DNA of 64,000 bases from Actinacidiphila acididurans (GCF_016918855.1 NZ_JADKYB010000020.1:1-64000); one strand, 5' to 3'; counted from the first letter of the stretch, positions 1 to 9,541 are shown. The notes: generated from the sequence alone by a model not told the origin. Numbers and translations are program-made.

Positions 1-1
1 C

Positions 2-1849
2 CTCACCCCCGGCCTCTGGCAGCGCGCCACCCGCCACCTGATACGCAAAGCGATCGCCGAATTCACCCACGAACGCCTGCTCGCCCCCGTCCCCGAGACC
101 CGGGAGCGCCGCGGGGGCCGGCACTGGGCGCTGCCGAGCGACGACGGCGCCACGACGTACCGTTTCCGCGCCCGGCGCCTGGCGCTGGACCACTGGGACG
201 TGGACCCGGAGAGCCTGACCCGGCACAGCAGCGGCGGCGACGCGGAGACGGACCTCGACGCGCTCGCCTTCGTCACCGACTTCCGCACCTCGCTCGGCCT
301 GAGCGACCAGGTGCTGCCGGTCTACCTGGAGGAGATCACCTCCACCCTCTCCTCCCTCGCCCTCAAACTGGCCGCGCGGGACCGCGACCCGGCGGGGCGG
401 AGCGCGCGGGCGCTGGCCCGGGCGCCCTTCCAGACCGTCGAGGCGGCCATGACCGAGGGCCACCCCTGCTTCGTGGCGAACAGCGGCCGCCTCGGCTTCG
501 GGCTGGCCGACCTGATGGGCTACGCGCCCGAGGCCGCGGCGCCGGTACGGCTGTTCTGGCTGGCCGCCCACCGCGACCACGCGACCTTCACCGCGAGCCC
601 GGAGTTCCCCGACCAGGAAGCGCTGCTGCGCGGCGAGCTCGACGAGGCCACCCGCGACCGGTTCGCCGCCACGCTGCGCGACCTGGGCCTGGACCCGGCC
701 GACTATCTGCTGATCCCCGCCCACACCTGGCAGTGGGAGCATCGGCTCGCCGTCACCTTCGCCGGCGAGGTGGCCGAGCGCCGGCTCGTCCCGCTCGGCC
801 CGGGCGACGAGCGCCACCTGCCGCAGCAGTCGCTGCGCACCTTCCTCAACGCCGACCGCCCCGAGCGCCATTACGTCAAGACGGCGCTGTCGGTGCTCAA
901 CATGGGCTTCGTCCGCGGCCTTTCCGCCGCCTACATGGAGGCCACCCCGGCGATCAACGACTGGCTGGCGGAGCTGATCGCCGCCGATCCCACGCTGACC
1001 GCCGCGCGGCTGACGATCCTGCGCGAGCGCGCCGCGATCGGCTACCACCACCGCGGCTACGAGCGGGCCACCGTCAAGGGCTCGCCGTACCGCAAGATGC
1101 TGGCCGCGCTGTGGCGGGAGAGCCCGGTCCCGGCGCTGGAGCCGGGGCGGTCGCTGATGACCATGGCCGCGCTGCTGCACACCGACGCCGACGGCCGGTC
1201 GGTGGCCGGCGAGCTGATCGCCCGGTCCGGCACGGACGCGCGGCAATGGCTGCGGGCGTACCTGGAGGCGTACCTCGTCCCGGTCGCGCACAGCCTGTAC
1301 GCCCACGACCTGGCGTTCATGCCGCACGGCGAGAACGTGATCCTGGTGCTGGACCGGCGGGGCACGGTCGAGCGGGCGGTCTTCAAGGACATCGCCGAGG
1401 AGATCGTGGTGATGGACCCGGACGCGGTGCTGCCGCCGGCCGTGGCGCGGATCCGGGCCGACGTGCCGGTGGACCAGCGGGCGCTGACCGTCTTCACCGA
1501 CGTCTTCGACTGCTTCTTCCGCTTCCTGAGCGCGCTGCTGCACACCGAGGGCGTGCTGGACGAGGACGCCTTCTGGCGCACGGTGGCCGAGTGCCTGGCC
1601 GACTACCAGCGGGCCCGCCCGGAGCTGGCCGCGGCCTTCCGCCGCTACGACCTGTTCGCGCCGGAGTTCGCCCTGTCCTGCCTGAACCGGCTCCAGTTGC
1701 GCGACAACCAGCAGATGGTGGACCTGGCCGACCCCTCGGCGGCGCTCCAGTTCGCCGGCACCCTGCGCAACCCGCTGGCCGCGCACAGAGCGCTGAGCGA
1801 GCACAGAGCGCTGACCGAGCCCAGGCCACCCGCCGAGCACCGGCCCTGA
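2..1849 (+). CDS. desD: IucA/IucC-type NIS siderophore synthetase, DesD-like (5' partial)
   Basis: The reading frame is open from base 2 and enters the window already coding, with a stretch (LIRKAIAEFTHERLL) typical of the first residues of DesD, so only a few codons lie outside. DesD-type enzymes are ATP-dependent NIS synthetases that oligomerise and cyclise N-hydroxy-N-succinylcadaverine into desferrioxamine in the cytoplasm. Visible family motifs are EGHPCFVANSGRLGFG (nucleotide-binding region), KTALSVLNMGFVRG and HGENVILVL. The length of about 615 residues fits the family. The C-terminus carries a short HRALSEHRALTEPR repeat that looks like a tail. The gene ends 4 bp before the convergent hexosaminidase gene. 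desABC would be expected upstream but lies outside the window. Confidence 0.9.
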   Translation, partial: LTPGLWQRATRHLIRKAIAEFTHERLLAPVPETRERRGGRHWALPSDDGATTYRFRARRLALDHWDVDPESLTRHSSGGDAETDLDALAFVTDFRTSLGLSDQVLPVYLEEITSTLSSLALKLAARDRDPAGRSARALARAPFQTVEAAMTEGHPCFVANSGRLGFGLADLMGYAPEAAAPVRLFWLAAHRDHATFTASPEFPDQEALLRGELDEATRDRFAATLRDLGLDPADYLLIPAHTWQWEHRLAVTFAGEVAERRLVPLGPGDERHLPQQSLRTFLNADRPERHYVKTALSVLNMGFVRGLSAAYMEATPAINDWLAELIAADPTLTAARLTILRERAAIGYHHRGYERATVKGSPYRKMLAALWRESPVPALEPGRSLMTMAALLHTDADGRSVAGELIARSGTDARQWLRAYLEAYLVPVAHSLYAHDLAFMPHGENVILVLDRRGTVERAVFKDIAEEIVVMDPDAVLPPAVARIRADVPVDQRALTVFTDVFDCFFRFLSALLHTEGVLDEDAFWRTVAECLADYQRARPELAAAFRRYDLFAPEFALSCLNRLQLRDNQQMVDLADPSAALQFAGTLRNPLAAHRALSEHRALTEPRPPAEHRP

Positions 1850-1853
1850 CCCC

Positions 1854-3677
1854 TCAGGACGGCCAGTCCACCTGCGGCGAGCGGTACCAGCCGATCCCGA
1901 GCGCCGCCCACCGCGGGGCCTGGGCCGCCAGCCGGACCCGGTAGGCGGCCCAGTCGTGGGTGGCCGCCGGGGACCAGCCGATCTCGGCGATCCCCGGCAG
2001 CCGCGGGAAGGCCATGACGTCGAGCTGGGCGTCGGTCTTCAGCGTCTCGGTCCACAGCGGCGCCTCCACCCCGCGCACGGCGCCGGCGGACAGGCCCGGC
2101 AGGACGGTCGCCGGGTCCCAGTCGTAGGAGTCGGCGACCTCCACGTAACCGGCCCAGCTCAGGCCGTACGGCGTGGCGGGGGTGTACTTCATGTCGAGGT
2201 AGGCCCGGTTGGCCGGTGACATGATCACACCGGTGCCGGCCCGGGCGGCGGCCAGCACCTGCGGCTCCGTGCCGGAGGTGCCCCAGTACTGGACCAGCGC
2301 TCCCGGCACCGGGTGGGCGGCGGCGATCTGATGCCAGCCGATGACCGTCTTGCCGTACGAGCCGACGATCCGCTGCACGCGGTCGACGAAGGTCTCGTAG
2401 TCGGCAGGGCTCGTCGAGTGCGCCTCGTCGCCGCCGATGTGCAGATACGGGCCCGGGGTGAGCGCGGCCAGCTCGCCCAGGACGTCGGACTCGAAGGTGT
2501 AGGTGCGCTCGAGGCCCGCGCACAGCGAGCTGAAGCCGACCTTGGTGCCGGTGTAGAGCGGGGGCGCCACCCCGTCGCAGTTGAGCCCGGCGTACGAGGC
2601 CAGGGCCGCGTTGCTGTGGCCGGGGCCGTCCACTTCCGGCACCACGGTCAGGAAGCGGGCGGCGGCGTACCGGACGATCTCCCGGTAGTCGTCCTGGCTC
2701 CAGTGGCCGCCGGGGCCGCCGCCGACCTCGGTGGAGCCGCCGTAGGAGGCCAGCCGGGGCCAGGAAGCGACGGCGATCCGCCAGCCCTGGTCGTCGGTGA
2801 GGTGCAGGTGCAGGACGTTGATCTTGTACAGGGCCAGCTCGTCGATGTACCGCTCGACCTGGGCGACGGTCAGGAAGTGCCGGGCGACGTCGAGCATCGC
2901 GCCGCGGTAGGCGTAGCGCGGGGTGTCGGTGATGTCGGCGTCGGGGACGGTCCAGTCGGCGTGCGGGACGGGCGTACGGACCTCGATCGCGGCGGGCAGC
3001 AGTTGCCGCAGGGTCTGCACGCCGTGGAAGAGCCCGGCGGCGCCGCGCGCGGTGATCACCACGGACCGGGCGGAGGTCCGCAGCCGGTACCCCTCCGCGC
3101 CGAGCGCGGGATCGGCGCCGGCCAGGGTCAGCACGATGCCGCCGGGGTCGCCCGTACCGGCGAGGTCGCCGTCGCCACGGCCGGCGCCACCCGTACGGCC
3201 GCCGCCGGCGCGCGGGAGGACCCGCTGCTCGACCGGCAGCGCGTAGCCGGTGGCGGGCCGCAGCAGCCCGGCCGTCCACTCGCCCACCGCGCGGGCCTGC
3301 GCCTGGCCGCCGATCACGGTGATGCGGGTGCCGGCGCCGATCCGGTACGTGCCCCCGCCCGGCCGGACCGAGGCCGGCACCGGGACCACCCGCGCGGTGA
3401 CGGCGGCCGGGCCCGACGCCGCCGAGGCCGCGGTCTGCACCCCGGCCGCGCTCGCCCCCGCGGCGAGCAGCCCCGCGCACAGCAGCCACGCGACCGCCCT
3501 GCGACCGGCCGGCCTGCGCGGACCCGGACGGCCCGCCCGCGCACGCGCACGCGCGGGAAGGCGCACGGGAGGACGCACGGGAGGACGTGGAGCACGAAAA
3601 GAACGAAGCGCCCGTCCGGCCTCGTCCCGGAGCCCCCGGAACGCAGGCCGGCGCGGTCCGCTGGAGGGTGCCGGCAT
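1854..3677 (-). CDS. Secreted GH20 beta-N-acetylhexosaminidase
   Basis: A 607-residue protein with an Arg-rich N-terminus, a hydrophobic stretch (AVAWLLCAGLLAAGASAAG) that reads as a signal peptide, a GH20b N-terminal domain and a GH20 TIM barrel. The catalytic Asp-Glu pair is visible in YLHIGGDEAHS. It should release terminal GlcNAc from chito-oligosaccharides or peptidoglycan fragments outside the cell. The frame is open about 150 nt further upstream, but Met at 3677 gives a sensible start before the export signal; the exact start is uncertain. A hexosaminidase lies next to desD in S. coelicolor too (from memory). It is convergent with desD and fits with glmS and the two chitinases of the window. 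Confidence 0.88.
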   Translation of the reverse strand: MPAPSSGPRRPAFRGLRDEAGRALRSFRAPRPPVRPPVRLPARARARAGRPGPRRPAGRRAVAWLLCAGLLAAGASAAGVQTAASAASGPAAVTARVVPVPASVRPGGGTYRIGAGTRITVIGGQAQARAVGEWTAGLLRPATGYALPVEQRVLPRAGGGRTGGAGRGDGDLAGTGDPGGIVLTLAGADPALGAEGYRLRTSARSVVITARGAAGLFHGVQTLRQLLPAAIEVRTPVPHADWTVPDADITDTPRYAYRGAMLDVARHFLTVAQVERYIDELALYKINVLHLHLTDDQGWRIAVASWPRLASYGGSTEVGGGPGGHWSQDDYREIVRYAAARFLTVVPEVDGPGHSNAALASYAGLNCDGVAPPLYTGTKVGFSSLCAGLERTYTFESDVLGELAALTPGPYLHIGGDEAHSTSPADYETFVDRVQRIVGSYGKTVIGWHQIAAAHPVPGALVQYWGTSGTEPQVLAAARAGTGVIMSPANRAYLDMKYTPATPYGLSWAGYVEVADSYDWDPATVLPGLSAGAVRGVEAPLWTETLKTDAQLDVMAFPRLPGIAEIGWSPAATHDWAAYRVRLAAQAPRWAALGIGWYRSPQVDWPS

Positions 3678-3851
3678 CCCCGACTGACTACCCCCGCCCC
3701 GGGACCAGGTCAAGATCCACGGCGCCCGCCGGGCCGCGCCCACCCGCCCGCGGTGGCGGAAGTCACCCTTTCGGCCGGAGAAAGTGGCGAGTCCTGCCCG
3801 TTTTCGGGCAGGATTCTTGCAAAGCAACGATGATCACACCAGTATCAACGG

Positions 3852-4127
3852 GTGCTCGAACGCCGGACGAACCACGACGACCTCATCGACCACCTCGTGC
3901 GCACCACGCCGCTGGGACGCGGCGAGGCCGGCCGGGTGGTCATGGACGTCCTGGCGTACTTCGACGAGACGACGGAGGAGTTCGTCCGCCGCAGACACCG
4001 CGAGCTCCAGGCCAGGGGCCTGGTGAACGCGGAGATCTTCGGACGGATCGCGGAGGAGCTGCCGCACCGGGCGGTCGCCCCGCCGGCGCTCACCCAGCGC
4101 CAGCTCCGCCGCATCGTCTACGGCTGA
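3852..4127 (+). CDS. Small conserved protein of unknown function (91 aa)
   Basis: A 91-residue, charged, soluble protein with no signal peptide or membrane segment. It looks helical (LIDHLVRTTPLGRGEAG, VVMDVLAYFDETTEEF) and ends in QRQLRRIVYG. Codon use is typical of a high-GC actinomycete gene. It begins with GTG after a weak ribosome site and ends 47 bp before glmS, so the two could share a transcript. I recognise it only as the kind of small protein found before glmS in streptomycetes and can assign no function. The opposite-strand frames over the same stretch look like shadows. Confidence 0.65.
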   Translation: MLERRTNHDDLIDHLVRTTPLGRGEAGRVVMDVLAYFDETTEEFVRRRHRELQARGLVNAEIFGRIAEELPHRAVAPPALTQRQLRRIVYG

Positions 4128-4174
4128 GCCGCCGGGGAGCAACCGAACCAATTGCACGACCGAGAGGGACGCAC

Positions 4175-5989
4175 ATGTGCGGAATCGTCGGATACATCGG
4201 CAGGCGTGACGTGGCGCCGCTGCTGCTGGAAGGGCTGCAGCGGCTGGAGTACCGGGGCTACGACTCGGCCGGCGTCGTCATCACCGGCAAGTCCGGTGAC
4301 CTGCGCACGGTCAAGGCCAAGGGCCGGGTCCGCGACCTGGAGGCCCGGATCCCCAAGCGGTTCGCCGGCACGACCGGCATCGCGCACACCCGGTGGGCCA
4401 CCCACGGCGCCCCGAGCGACGAGAACGCGCACCCGCACCTGGACGGCGACAGCAAGGTCGCGGTCGTGCACAACGGCATCATCGACAACGCCTCCGAGCT
4501 GCGCGCCAAGCTGACGGCCGACGGCGTGGTCTTCACCTCCGAGACCGACACCGAGGTGCTGGCCCACCTGATCGGCCGGTCCGAGGCCGAGACGCTGGAG
4601 AAGAAGGTCAGCGAGGCACTGCGGGCGATCGAGGGCACGTACGGCCTCGCGGTGCTGCACAAGGACTTCCCGGACCGGATCGTGGCGGCCCGCAACGGCT
4701 CACCGGTGGTGCTGGGCATCGGCGAGAAGGAGATGTTCGTCGCCTCCGACGTGGCCGCTCTGGTCGCCCACACCCGGCAGGTGGTCACCCTGGCCGACGG
4801 CGAGATGGCGACCCTGAAGTCCGACGACTTCCGCACGTACACCACCGAGGGCTCGCGCACCACGGCGACGCCGACCACCGTGGAGTGGGAGGCCGAGTCG
4901 TACGACATGGGCGGCCACGACACGTACATGCACAAGGAGATCGTCGAGCAGGTCGAGGCGGTGGACCGGGTGCTGCGCGGGCGCATCGACGACCGGTTCG
5001 CCACCGTGCGCCTGGGCGGGCTCAACCTGGAGCCGGGCGAGGCGCGGCGGGTGCGGCGGATCAAGATCCTCGGCTGCGGCACGAGTTACCACGCGGGCCA
5101 GATCGGCGCGCAGCTCATCGAGGAGCTGGCCCGTATCCCCGCGGACGCCGAGCCGGCCTCGGAGTTCCGTTACCGCGACCCGGTGGTGGACCCGGACACG
5201 CTGTACGTCGCGGTCTCGCAGTCCGGCGAGACGTACGACGTGCTGGCCGCGGTGCAGGAGCTCAAGCGCAAGGGCGCTCGGGTACTGGGCGTGGTCAACG
5301 TGGTGGGCTCCGCGATCGCCCGGGAGGCGGACGGCGGGGTGTACGTGCACGCCGGTCCCGAGGTGTGCGTGGTGTCCACCAAGTGCTTCACCAACACGGT
5401 GGTGGCCTTCGCGCTGCTGGCGCTGCACCTGGGCCGGATCCGGGACCTGTCGGTCTCCGACGGGCGGCGGATCATCGAGGGGCTGCGCCGGCTGCCCGGC
5501 CAGATCGACGAGATCCTCAAGGCCGAGTCGGAGATCAAGGCGCTCGCCAAGGACTTCGCGACCGCCCGGTCGATGCTCTTCATCGGCCGGGTGCGCGGCT
5601 ACCCGGTGGCCCGCGAGGCGTCGCTGAAGCTCAAGGAGGTCAGCTACATCCACGCCGAGGCGTACCCGGCGAGCGAGCTCAAGCACGGGCCGCTGGCGCT
5701 GGTCGAGCCGTCGATGCCGACGGTGGCGATCGTGCCGGACGACGAGTTGCTGGAGAAGAACCGGGCCGCCCTGGAGGAGATCAAGGCCCGCAGCGGCCGG
5801 ATCCTCGCGGTGGCCCACCAGGAGCAGGAGAAGGCCGACCACACCATTGTGGTGCCCAAGAACGAGCACGAGCTGGACCCGATCCTGATGGGCATCCCGC
5901 TCCAGCTCTTCGCGTACCACACCGCCCTCGCGCTGGGACGGGACATCGACAAGCCGCGGAACCTGGCGAAGTCGGTCACGGTGGAGTAG
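4175..5989 (+). CDS. glmS: Glutamine--fructose-6-phosphate aminotransferase (isomerising)
   Basis: A 604-residue enzyme making glucosamine-6-phosphate from fructose-6-phosphate and glutamine, the first step to UDP-GlcNAc. The start MCGIVGYIG places the catalytic Cys at position 2 of an Ntn-type glutaminase domain, which fixes the start at 4175 although the frame is open upstream. A GAGAGGGA ribosome site precedes it. Two SIS domains follow (CGTSYHAGQIGA and SQSGETYDVLAA in the first, ASLKLKEVSYIHAEAYPASELKHGPLAL in the second), and the C-terminus DKPRNLAKSVTVE is classic. Length matches the family. A hairpin terminator follows directly. Confidence 0.97.
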   Translation: MCGIVGYIGRRDVAPLLLEGLQRLEYRGYDSAGVVITGKSGDLRTVKAKGRVRDLEARIPKRFAGTTGIAHTRWATHGAPSDENAHPHLDGDSKVAVVHNGIIDNASELRAKLTADGVVFTSETDTEVLAHLIGRSEAETLEKKVSEALRAIEGTYGLAVLHKDFPDRIVAARNGSPVVLGIGEKEMFVASDVAALVAHTRQVVTLADGEMATLKSDDFRTYTTEGSRTTATPTTVEWEAESYDMGGHDTYMHKEIVEQVEAVDRVLRGRIDDRFATVRLGGLNLEPGEARRVRRIKILGCGTSYHAGQIGAQLIEELARIPADAEPASEFRYRDPVVDPDTLYVAVSQSGETYDVLAAVQELKRKGARVLGVVNVVGSAIAREADGGVYVHAGPEVCVVSTKCFTNTVVAFALLALHLGRIRDLSVSDGRRIIEGLRRLPGQIDEILKAESEIKALAKDFATARSMLFIGRVRGYPVAREASLKLKEVSYIHAEAYPASELKHGPLALVEPSMPTVAIVPDDELLEKNRAALEEIKARSGRILAVAHQEQEKADHTIVVPKNEHELDPILMGIPLQLFAYHTALALGRDIDKPRNLAKSVTVE

Positions 5990-6014
5990 GCGCGTCTCGT
6001 CCGCGTGTACGAGA

Positions 6015-6040
6015 GGGGCCCCGCCGATCGGCGGGGCCCT
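6015..6040 (+). terminator. Rho-independent-type hairpin after glmS
   Basis: A near-perfect GC-rich inverted repeat (GGGGCCCCGCC/GGCGGGGCCC with a short GATC centre) starts 25 bp after the glmS stop. It lacks a long T tract, as is usual in Streptomyces. Confidence 0.75.
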
Positions 6041-6121
6041 GTCCTTCGTTCATACCGAAGTACGGGAACCCGAAGTCCCGACGTTCGGAAGTCCGAAGCA
6101 ACGGGAAAACGGAATTGGGGG

Positions 6122-6640
6122 TCAGGGGACGACGACCACCGGGCGCTTGGCGCGCCGGGCCAGCCGCCCCGCAACCGAGCCGAAGATCCGGCCCGCCATG
6201 CCGCGGGTGCCACCGACCACGATGGCGTCGGCCTCGTACTCCCGGCCGACCTCCTCGAGTTCGTGGCAGATGTCGCCGCCGCGCTCCACCAGCACCCAGG
6301 AGATCTCGGCGAGGTGTTCGGCGCAGGCCAGCTCCAGGCCGAGCACCTCGGTGCGGTGGTCGGGGACGTCCACGAAGACCGGGGGCTCGCAGCCGGCCCA
6401 CACGGTGGCGGGCAGCCGGTTGGCCACATGCACGATGATCAGCGAGGAGCTGTTCCTGCGGGCCATGCCGATGGCGTAGGACAGCGCTCGCTCGCTGGAA
6501 ACGGAACCGTCGAAGCCCACCACGACGCCGTGCCGGAAGGCGGGGTCGCAGGCGTGCCGCAACGAGGGGGCCAGCTCGGGGACGGCCGGCTCGGCGAGCG
6601 GCCTGCCGTCGGCGGGATCGGGAAACTCATGACCGGCCAT
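6122..6640 (-). CDS. Universal stress protein (UspA family)
   Basis: A 172-residue single-domain Usp protein. It shows the N-terminal strand VVVGFDGSVSSERALSYA, where Asp binds the nucleotide, and the C-terminal ATP-binding loop GGTRGMAGRIFGSVAGRLARRAKRPVVVVP, which matches G-x2-G-x9-G-S/T. It probably binds ATP and acts in stress adaptation. Start MAGHEF at 6640 is chosen because related streptomycete proteins begin this way. The upstream extension is Arg/Pro rich, and an alternative Met lies at 6760. The gene is convergent with glmS and divergent from adpA. Confidence 0.88.
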   Translation of the reverse strand: MAGHEFPDPADGRPLAEPAVPELAPSLRHACDPAFRHGVVVGFDGSVSSERALSYAIGMARRNSSSLIIVHVANRLPATVWAGCEPPVFVDVPDHRTEVLGLELACAEHLAEISWVLVERGGDICHELEEVGREYEADAIVVGGTRGMAGRIFGSVAGRLARRAKRPVVVVP

Positions 6641-7352
6641 GATGCGGATTTCCGGCGAGGGCGGCGCTGACGCGCCGAGCAGCGGACACGACTGTTCGAG
6701 CGGGGCGGGCCGCCGCAGCAGCCGGTTTGGACCGGTTCGCCACTTCCCGTCCCTCTCCATCCAGAGTACGGCCGCGACATGCGCCTGCACAGGTCTGCCG
6801 GGGCCTTCACAGCCTCCGTACCCGAAGTTCCCAGGAGAATGCCGGAGTGCGGGCGTCAGCGCAACGCCATCCCGCCAACCCGTGCGTTCCCGCCAACCCA
6901 GTGCACGCTTCGGCGCACCGGGCGCACGAGGGGGCGCACCCACCGCACGCCGATGATCAGCAGCGCAGCGCCGCCGGCCGGGCCGGCTGGCCGCCTTGTA
7001 CGCTCTTGCGCCGGATCAGCGGCGATTTTCGGCCAACTTCGGCGAGTCGCCGGGCAGTTGCCCCGGGGGCCCGCTAACACCTCCGCCACCTGCGGTTCTA
7101 CGATGCGCGGTGACGCGGAAGGTGTTTTCCGGGGCCCGAGTGACAAGAGGCGTACTTCCCACGGGGCCCGCGGAGTGAAACGCTTCGTGATCGAATGCTT
7201 TACGCCACGTTGTCTTGTCGACTTAGCGTCAGATGGTGAACTTGTCACTAACGCCCCACCTGACACAGTAGATTTGATCATGGGTGGCCTCACGGGGGAT
7301 TACGTGCAGAACCGAGAGGACGACGCGTCGATTCGAGGGGGGCTTGAGCTCC
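6641..7352 (+). promoter_or_regulatory. Long gene-free region upstream of adpA
   Basis: 712 bp with no convincing gene on either strand. The part nearest adpA (about 7170-7300) is noticeably AT-richer than its surroundings and is a plausible promoter and leader. adpA genes in other streptomycetes have long, heavily regulated upstream regions (A-factor receptor family, BldD, AdpA itself). I did not find a clear consensus site for those factors. Confidence 0.55.
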
Positions 7353-8714
7353 ATGAGCCAGGAGTCCAGTTCCGCAACGGCGACGGACACTCCGTCGCAA
7401 GCACCATCGGCATCGCCTCGCGCCATCCGTAAACTCTCCGCGCGACGCCGACCGGAAGTCGTCGCGGTGCTGCTCTTCAGTGGTGGCCCGATCTTCGAGA
7501 GTTCCATACCGCTGTCCGTCTTCGGCATAGACCGGCAGGACGCGGGCGTGCCCCGCTACCGCCTGCTGGTGTGCGCCGGCGAGGAAGGCCCGCTGCGTAC
7601 CACCGGCGGCCTGGAGCTGACCGCTCCCTACGGTCTGGAGGCGCTGTCCAGGGCCGGCACGGTGGTCGTGCCGACCTGGCGCTCGATATCCCAGGCCCCG
7701 CCCCCGGAGGCGCTGGACGCGATCCGCCGGGCCCACGAGGAGGGGGCCCGGATCGTCGGGCTGTGCACCGGAGCGTTCGTGCTGGCCGCGGCCGGGCTGC
7801 TGGACGGCCGGCCCGCCACCACGCACTGGATGTACGCGCCCACGCTCGCCAAGCGCTACCCGTCGGTCCACGTCGATCCGCGCGAACTGTTCGTGGACGA
7901 CGGGGACGTGCTCACCTCGGCCGGCACCGCGGCCGGCATCGACCTGTGCCTGCACGTGGTGCGCACCGACCACGGCGCCGAGGCCGCGGCCGCGCTCGCC
8001 CGGCGGCTGGTGGTCCCGCCCCGGCGGTCGGACTGGCAGACCGGGCAGCGGCACCTGGACCGGTCTTTACCCGAGGAGATCGGCGCCGACCCGCTGGCCG
8101 AGGTCGTCGCCTGGGCGCTGGAGCACCTCCACGAGCAGTTCGACGTGGAGGCGCTGGCCGCGCGCGCGTACATGAGCCGGCGGACCTTCGACCGGCGGTT
8201 CCGGTCGCTGACCGGGAGCGCCCCGCTCCAGTGGCTGATCACCCAGCGGGTGCTCCAGGCCCAGCGGCTGCTGGAGACCTCGGACTACTCGGTGGACGAG
8301 GTGGCCGGCCGGTGCGGGTTCCGCTCGCCGGTGGCCCTGCGCGGCCACTTCCGGCGCCAGCTCGGCTCCTCCCCGGCCTCGTACCGGGCCGCCTACCGGG
8401 CCCGCCGGCCGCAGGACGAGCCGGAGCGGGAACGGGAGCGCGAGCGGGACCGTACGGCCCCGGGCCCGGAGCTGCCCGCACTGCGCCGGGGACCGGTCTC
8501 CACGGTGCTGGCGGCGCCGGCCAAGCCGGACGGCGACGGCTACGGGCACGGCGTGCACGGCCCGGCCGCGCACGCCCCGCACAACGGCCCACGGGTGCCG
8601 GAACAGCCCGGCGGACGCCCCGACGGGGGTGAGGCGGGGCCGAGGGGCCGGCTGCGCAGCGCCCGCGGGCTGGGAGCCGCACTGCCCGGACCACGTGACC
8701 GCCCCGTAGGGTGA
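7353..8714 (+). CDS. adpA: AdpA, AraC/XylS-family master regulator of development
   Basis: A 453-residue regulator with an N-terminal DJ-1/PfpI-like dimerisation domain (VAVLLFSGGPIFESSIPLS, GLCTGAFVLAAAGLLDG) and a C-terminal AraC DNA-binding domain (AYMSRRTFDRRFRSLTG, and FRSPVALRGHFRRQLGSSPASYR). AdpA activates hundreds of genes for aerial growth and secondary metabolism. The sequence LDRSLPEEIGADPL carries a TTA codon at 8067-8069, the conserved bldA-dependent codon of adpA. Start ATG at 7353 gives the usual MS-x-ESS N-terminus. The tail after the HTH is about 50 residues longer than in the S. coelicolor protein as I remember it. The stop overlaps an unused GTG ahead of orn. Confidence 0.96.
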   Translation: MSQESSSATATDTPSQAPSASPRAIRKLSARRRPEVVAVLLFSGGPIFESSIPLSVFGIDRQDAGVPRYRLLVCAGEEGPLRTTGGLELTAPYGLEALSRAGTVVVPTWRSISQAPPPEALDAIRRAHEEGARIVGLCTGAFVLAAAGLLDGRPATTHWMYAPTLAKRYPSVHVDPRELFVDDGDVLTSAGTAAGIDLCLHVVRTDHGAEAAAALARRLVVPPRRSDWQTGQRHLDRSLPEEIGADPLAEVVAWALEHLHEQFDVEALAARAYMSRRTFDRRFRSLTGSAPLQWLITQRVLQAQRLLETSDYSVDEVAGRCGFRSPVALRGHFRRQLGSSPASYRAAYRARRPQDEPERERERERDRTAPGPELPALRRGPVSTVLAAPAKPDGDGYGHGVHGPAAHAPHNGPRVPEQPGGRPDGGEAGPRGRLRSARGLGAALPGPRDRPVG

Positions 8715-8719
8715 GACAT

Positions 8720-9334
8720 ATGAACGACCGGATGGTATGGATCGACTGCGAGATGACCGGGCTGTCACTGGCGCACGACGCGCTGATCGAGGTGGCCGCC
8801 CTCGTCACCGACTCCGAGCTCAACATCCTCGGCGCGGGGGTGGACATCGTGATCCGGCCCCCCGCCGAGGCCCTGGAGTCGATGCCGGAGATCGTCCGGC
8901 AGATGCACACCACGTCCGGTCTGCTGGAGGAGCTGGCCGGCGGGGTGGCACTGGCCGAGGCGGAGAAGCTGGTACTGGACTACGTGCGCGAGCACGTGCC
9001 GGAGCCGCGGAAGGCGCCCCTGTGCGGGAACTCGGTGTCCACCGACCGCGGCTTCCTTGCGCGTGACATGCCCACGCTGGAACAGCACCTGCACTACCGG
9101 CTGGTGGACGTCTCGTCGATCAAGGAGCTGGCCCGCCGCTGGTACCCCCGGACGTACTTCAACAGCCCGGAGAAGAACGGCAACCACCGGGCGCTGGCGG
9201 ACATCCGCGAGTCCATCGCCGAGCTGCGCTACTACCGGGAGGCGGTCTTCGTCCCGGCCCCCGGGCCGGACACCGACACGGCCCGGGCGATCGCGGCCCG
9301 GCACGTGGTGCCCGCGGAGGACAACGCGCGATGA
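8720..9334 (+). CDS. orn: Oligoribonuclease
   Basis: A 204-residue 3'-5' exonuclease of the DEDDh family that degrades 2-5 nt RNAs and pGpG to mononucleotides. Motifs are WIDCEMTGL (D-x-E), the STDRGFLARDM region (D) and NHRALADIRESI (H...D). ATG at 8720 gives the canonical N-terminus, 5 bp after the adpA stop. The adpA-orn order is conserved in Streptomyces, where loss of orn affects development. A GTG at 8711 overlapping the adpA stop is the alternative start. Confidence 0.96.
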   Translation: MNDRMVWIDCEMTGLSLAHDALIEVAALVTDSELNILGAGVDIVIRPPAEALESMPEIVRQMHTTSGLLEELAGGVALAEAEKLVLDYVREHVPEPRKAPLCGNSVSTDRGFLARDMPTLEQHLHYRLVDVSSIKELARRWYPRTYFNSPEKNGNHRALADIRESIAELRYYREAVFVPAPGPDTDTARAIAARHVVPAEDNAR

Positions 9335-9457
9335 GTGCCGGGGGCGCACGGCGGACAGGGCGCGCGAGAAAGCAGTGCGCGACCACCCCCCGGCACCCTG
9401 TACACTTTTTCCGGCGGCGCCACTCCGGACCTCACCGGACGGAAAAGCGCCGCTCAT

Positions 9458-9531
9458 GGTGGGTGTAGCTCAGCTGGTAGAGCACCTGGTTGTGGTCCAG
9501 GATGTCGCGGGTTCGAGTCCCGTCACTCACC
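9458..9531 (+). tRNA. tRNA-His (anticodon GTG)
   Basis: A cloverleaf folds with acceptor stem GTGGGTG/CACTCAC, the D-arm consensus TAGCTCAG, an anticodon stem CCTGG/CCAGG around the loop TTGTGGT (anticodon GTG at 9492-9494), and a T-arm with GGTTCGAGTCC. The extra G at 9458 opposite the C discriminator is the tRNA-His hallmark. CCA is not encoded. Confidence 0.96.
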
Positions 9532-9541
9532 CTGAATGATC

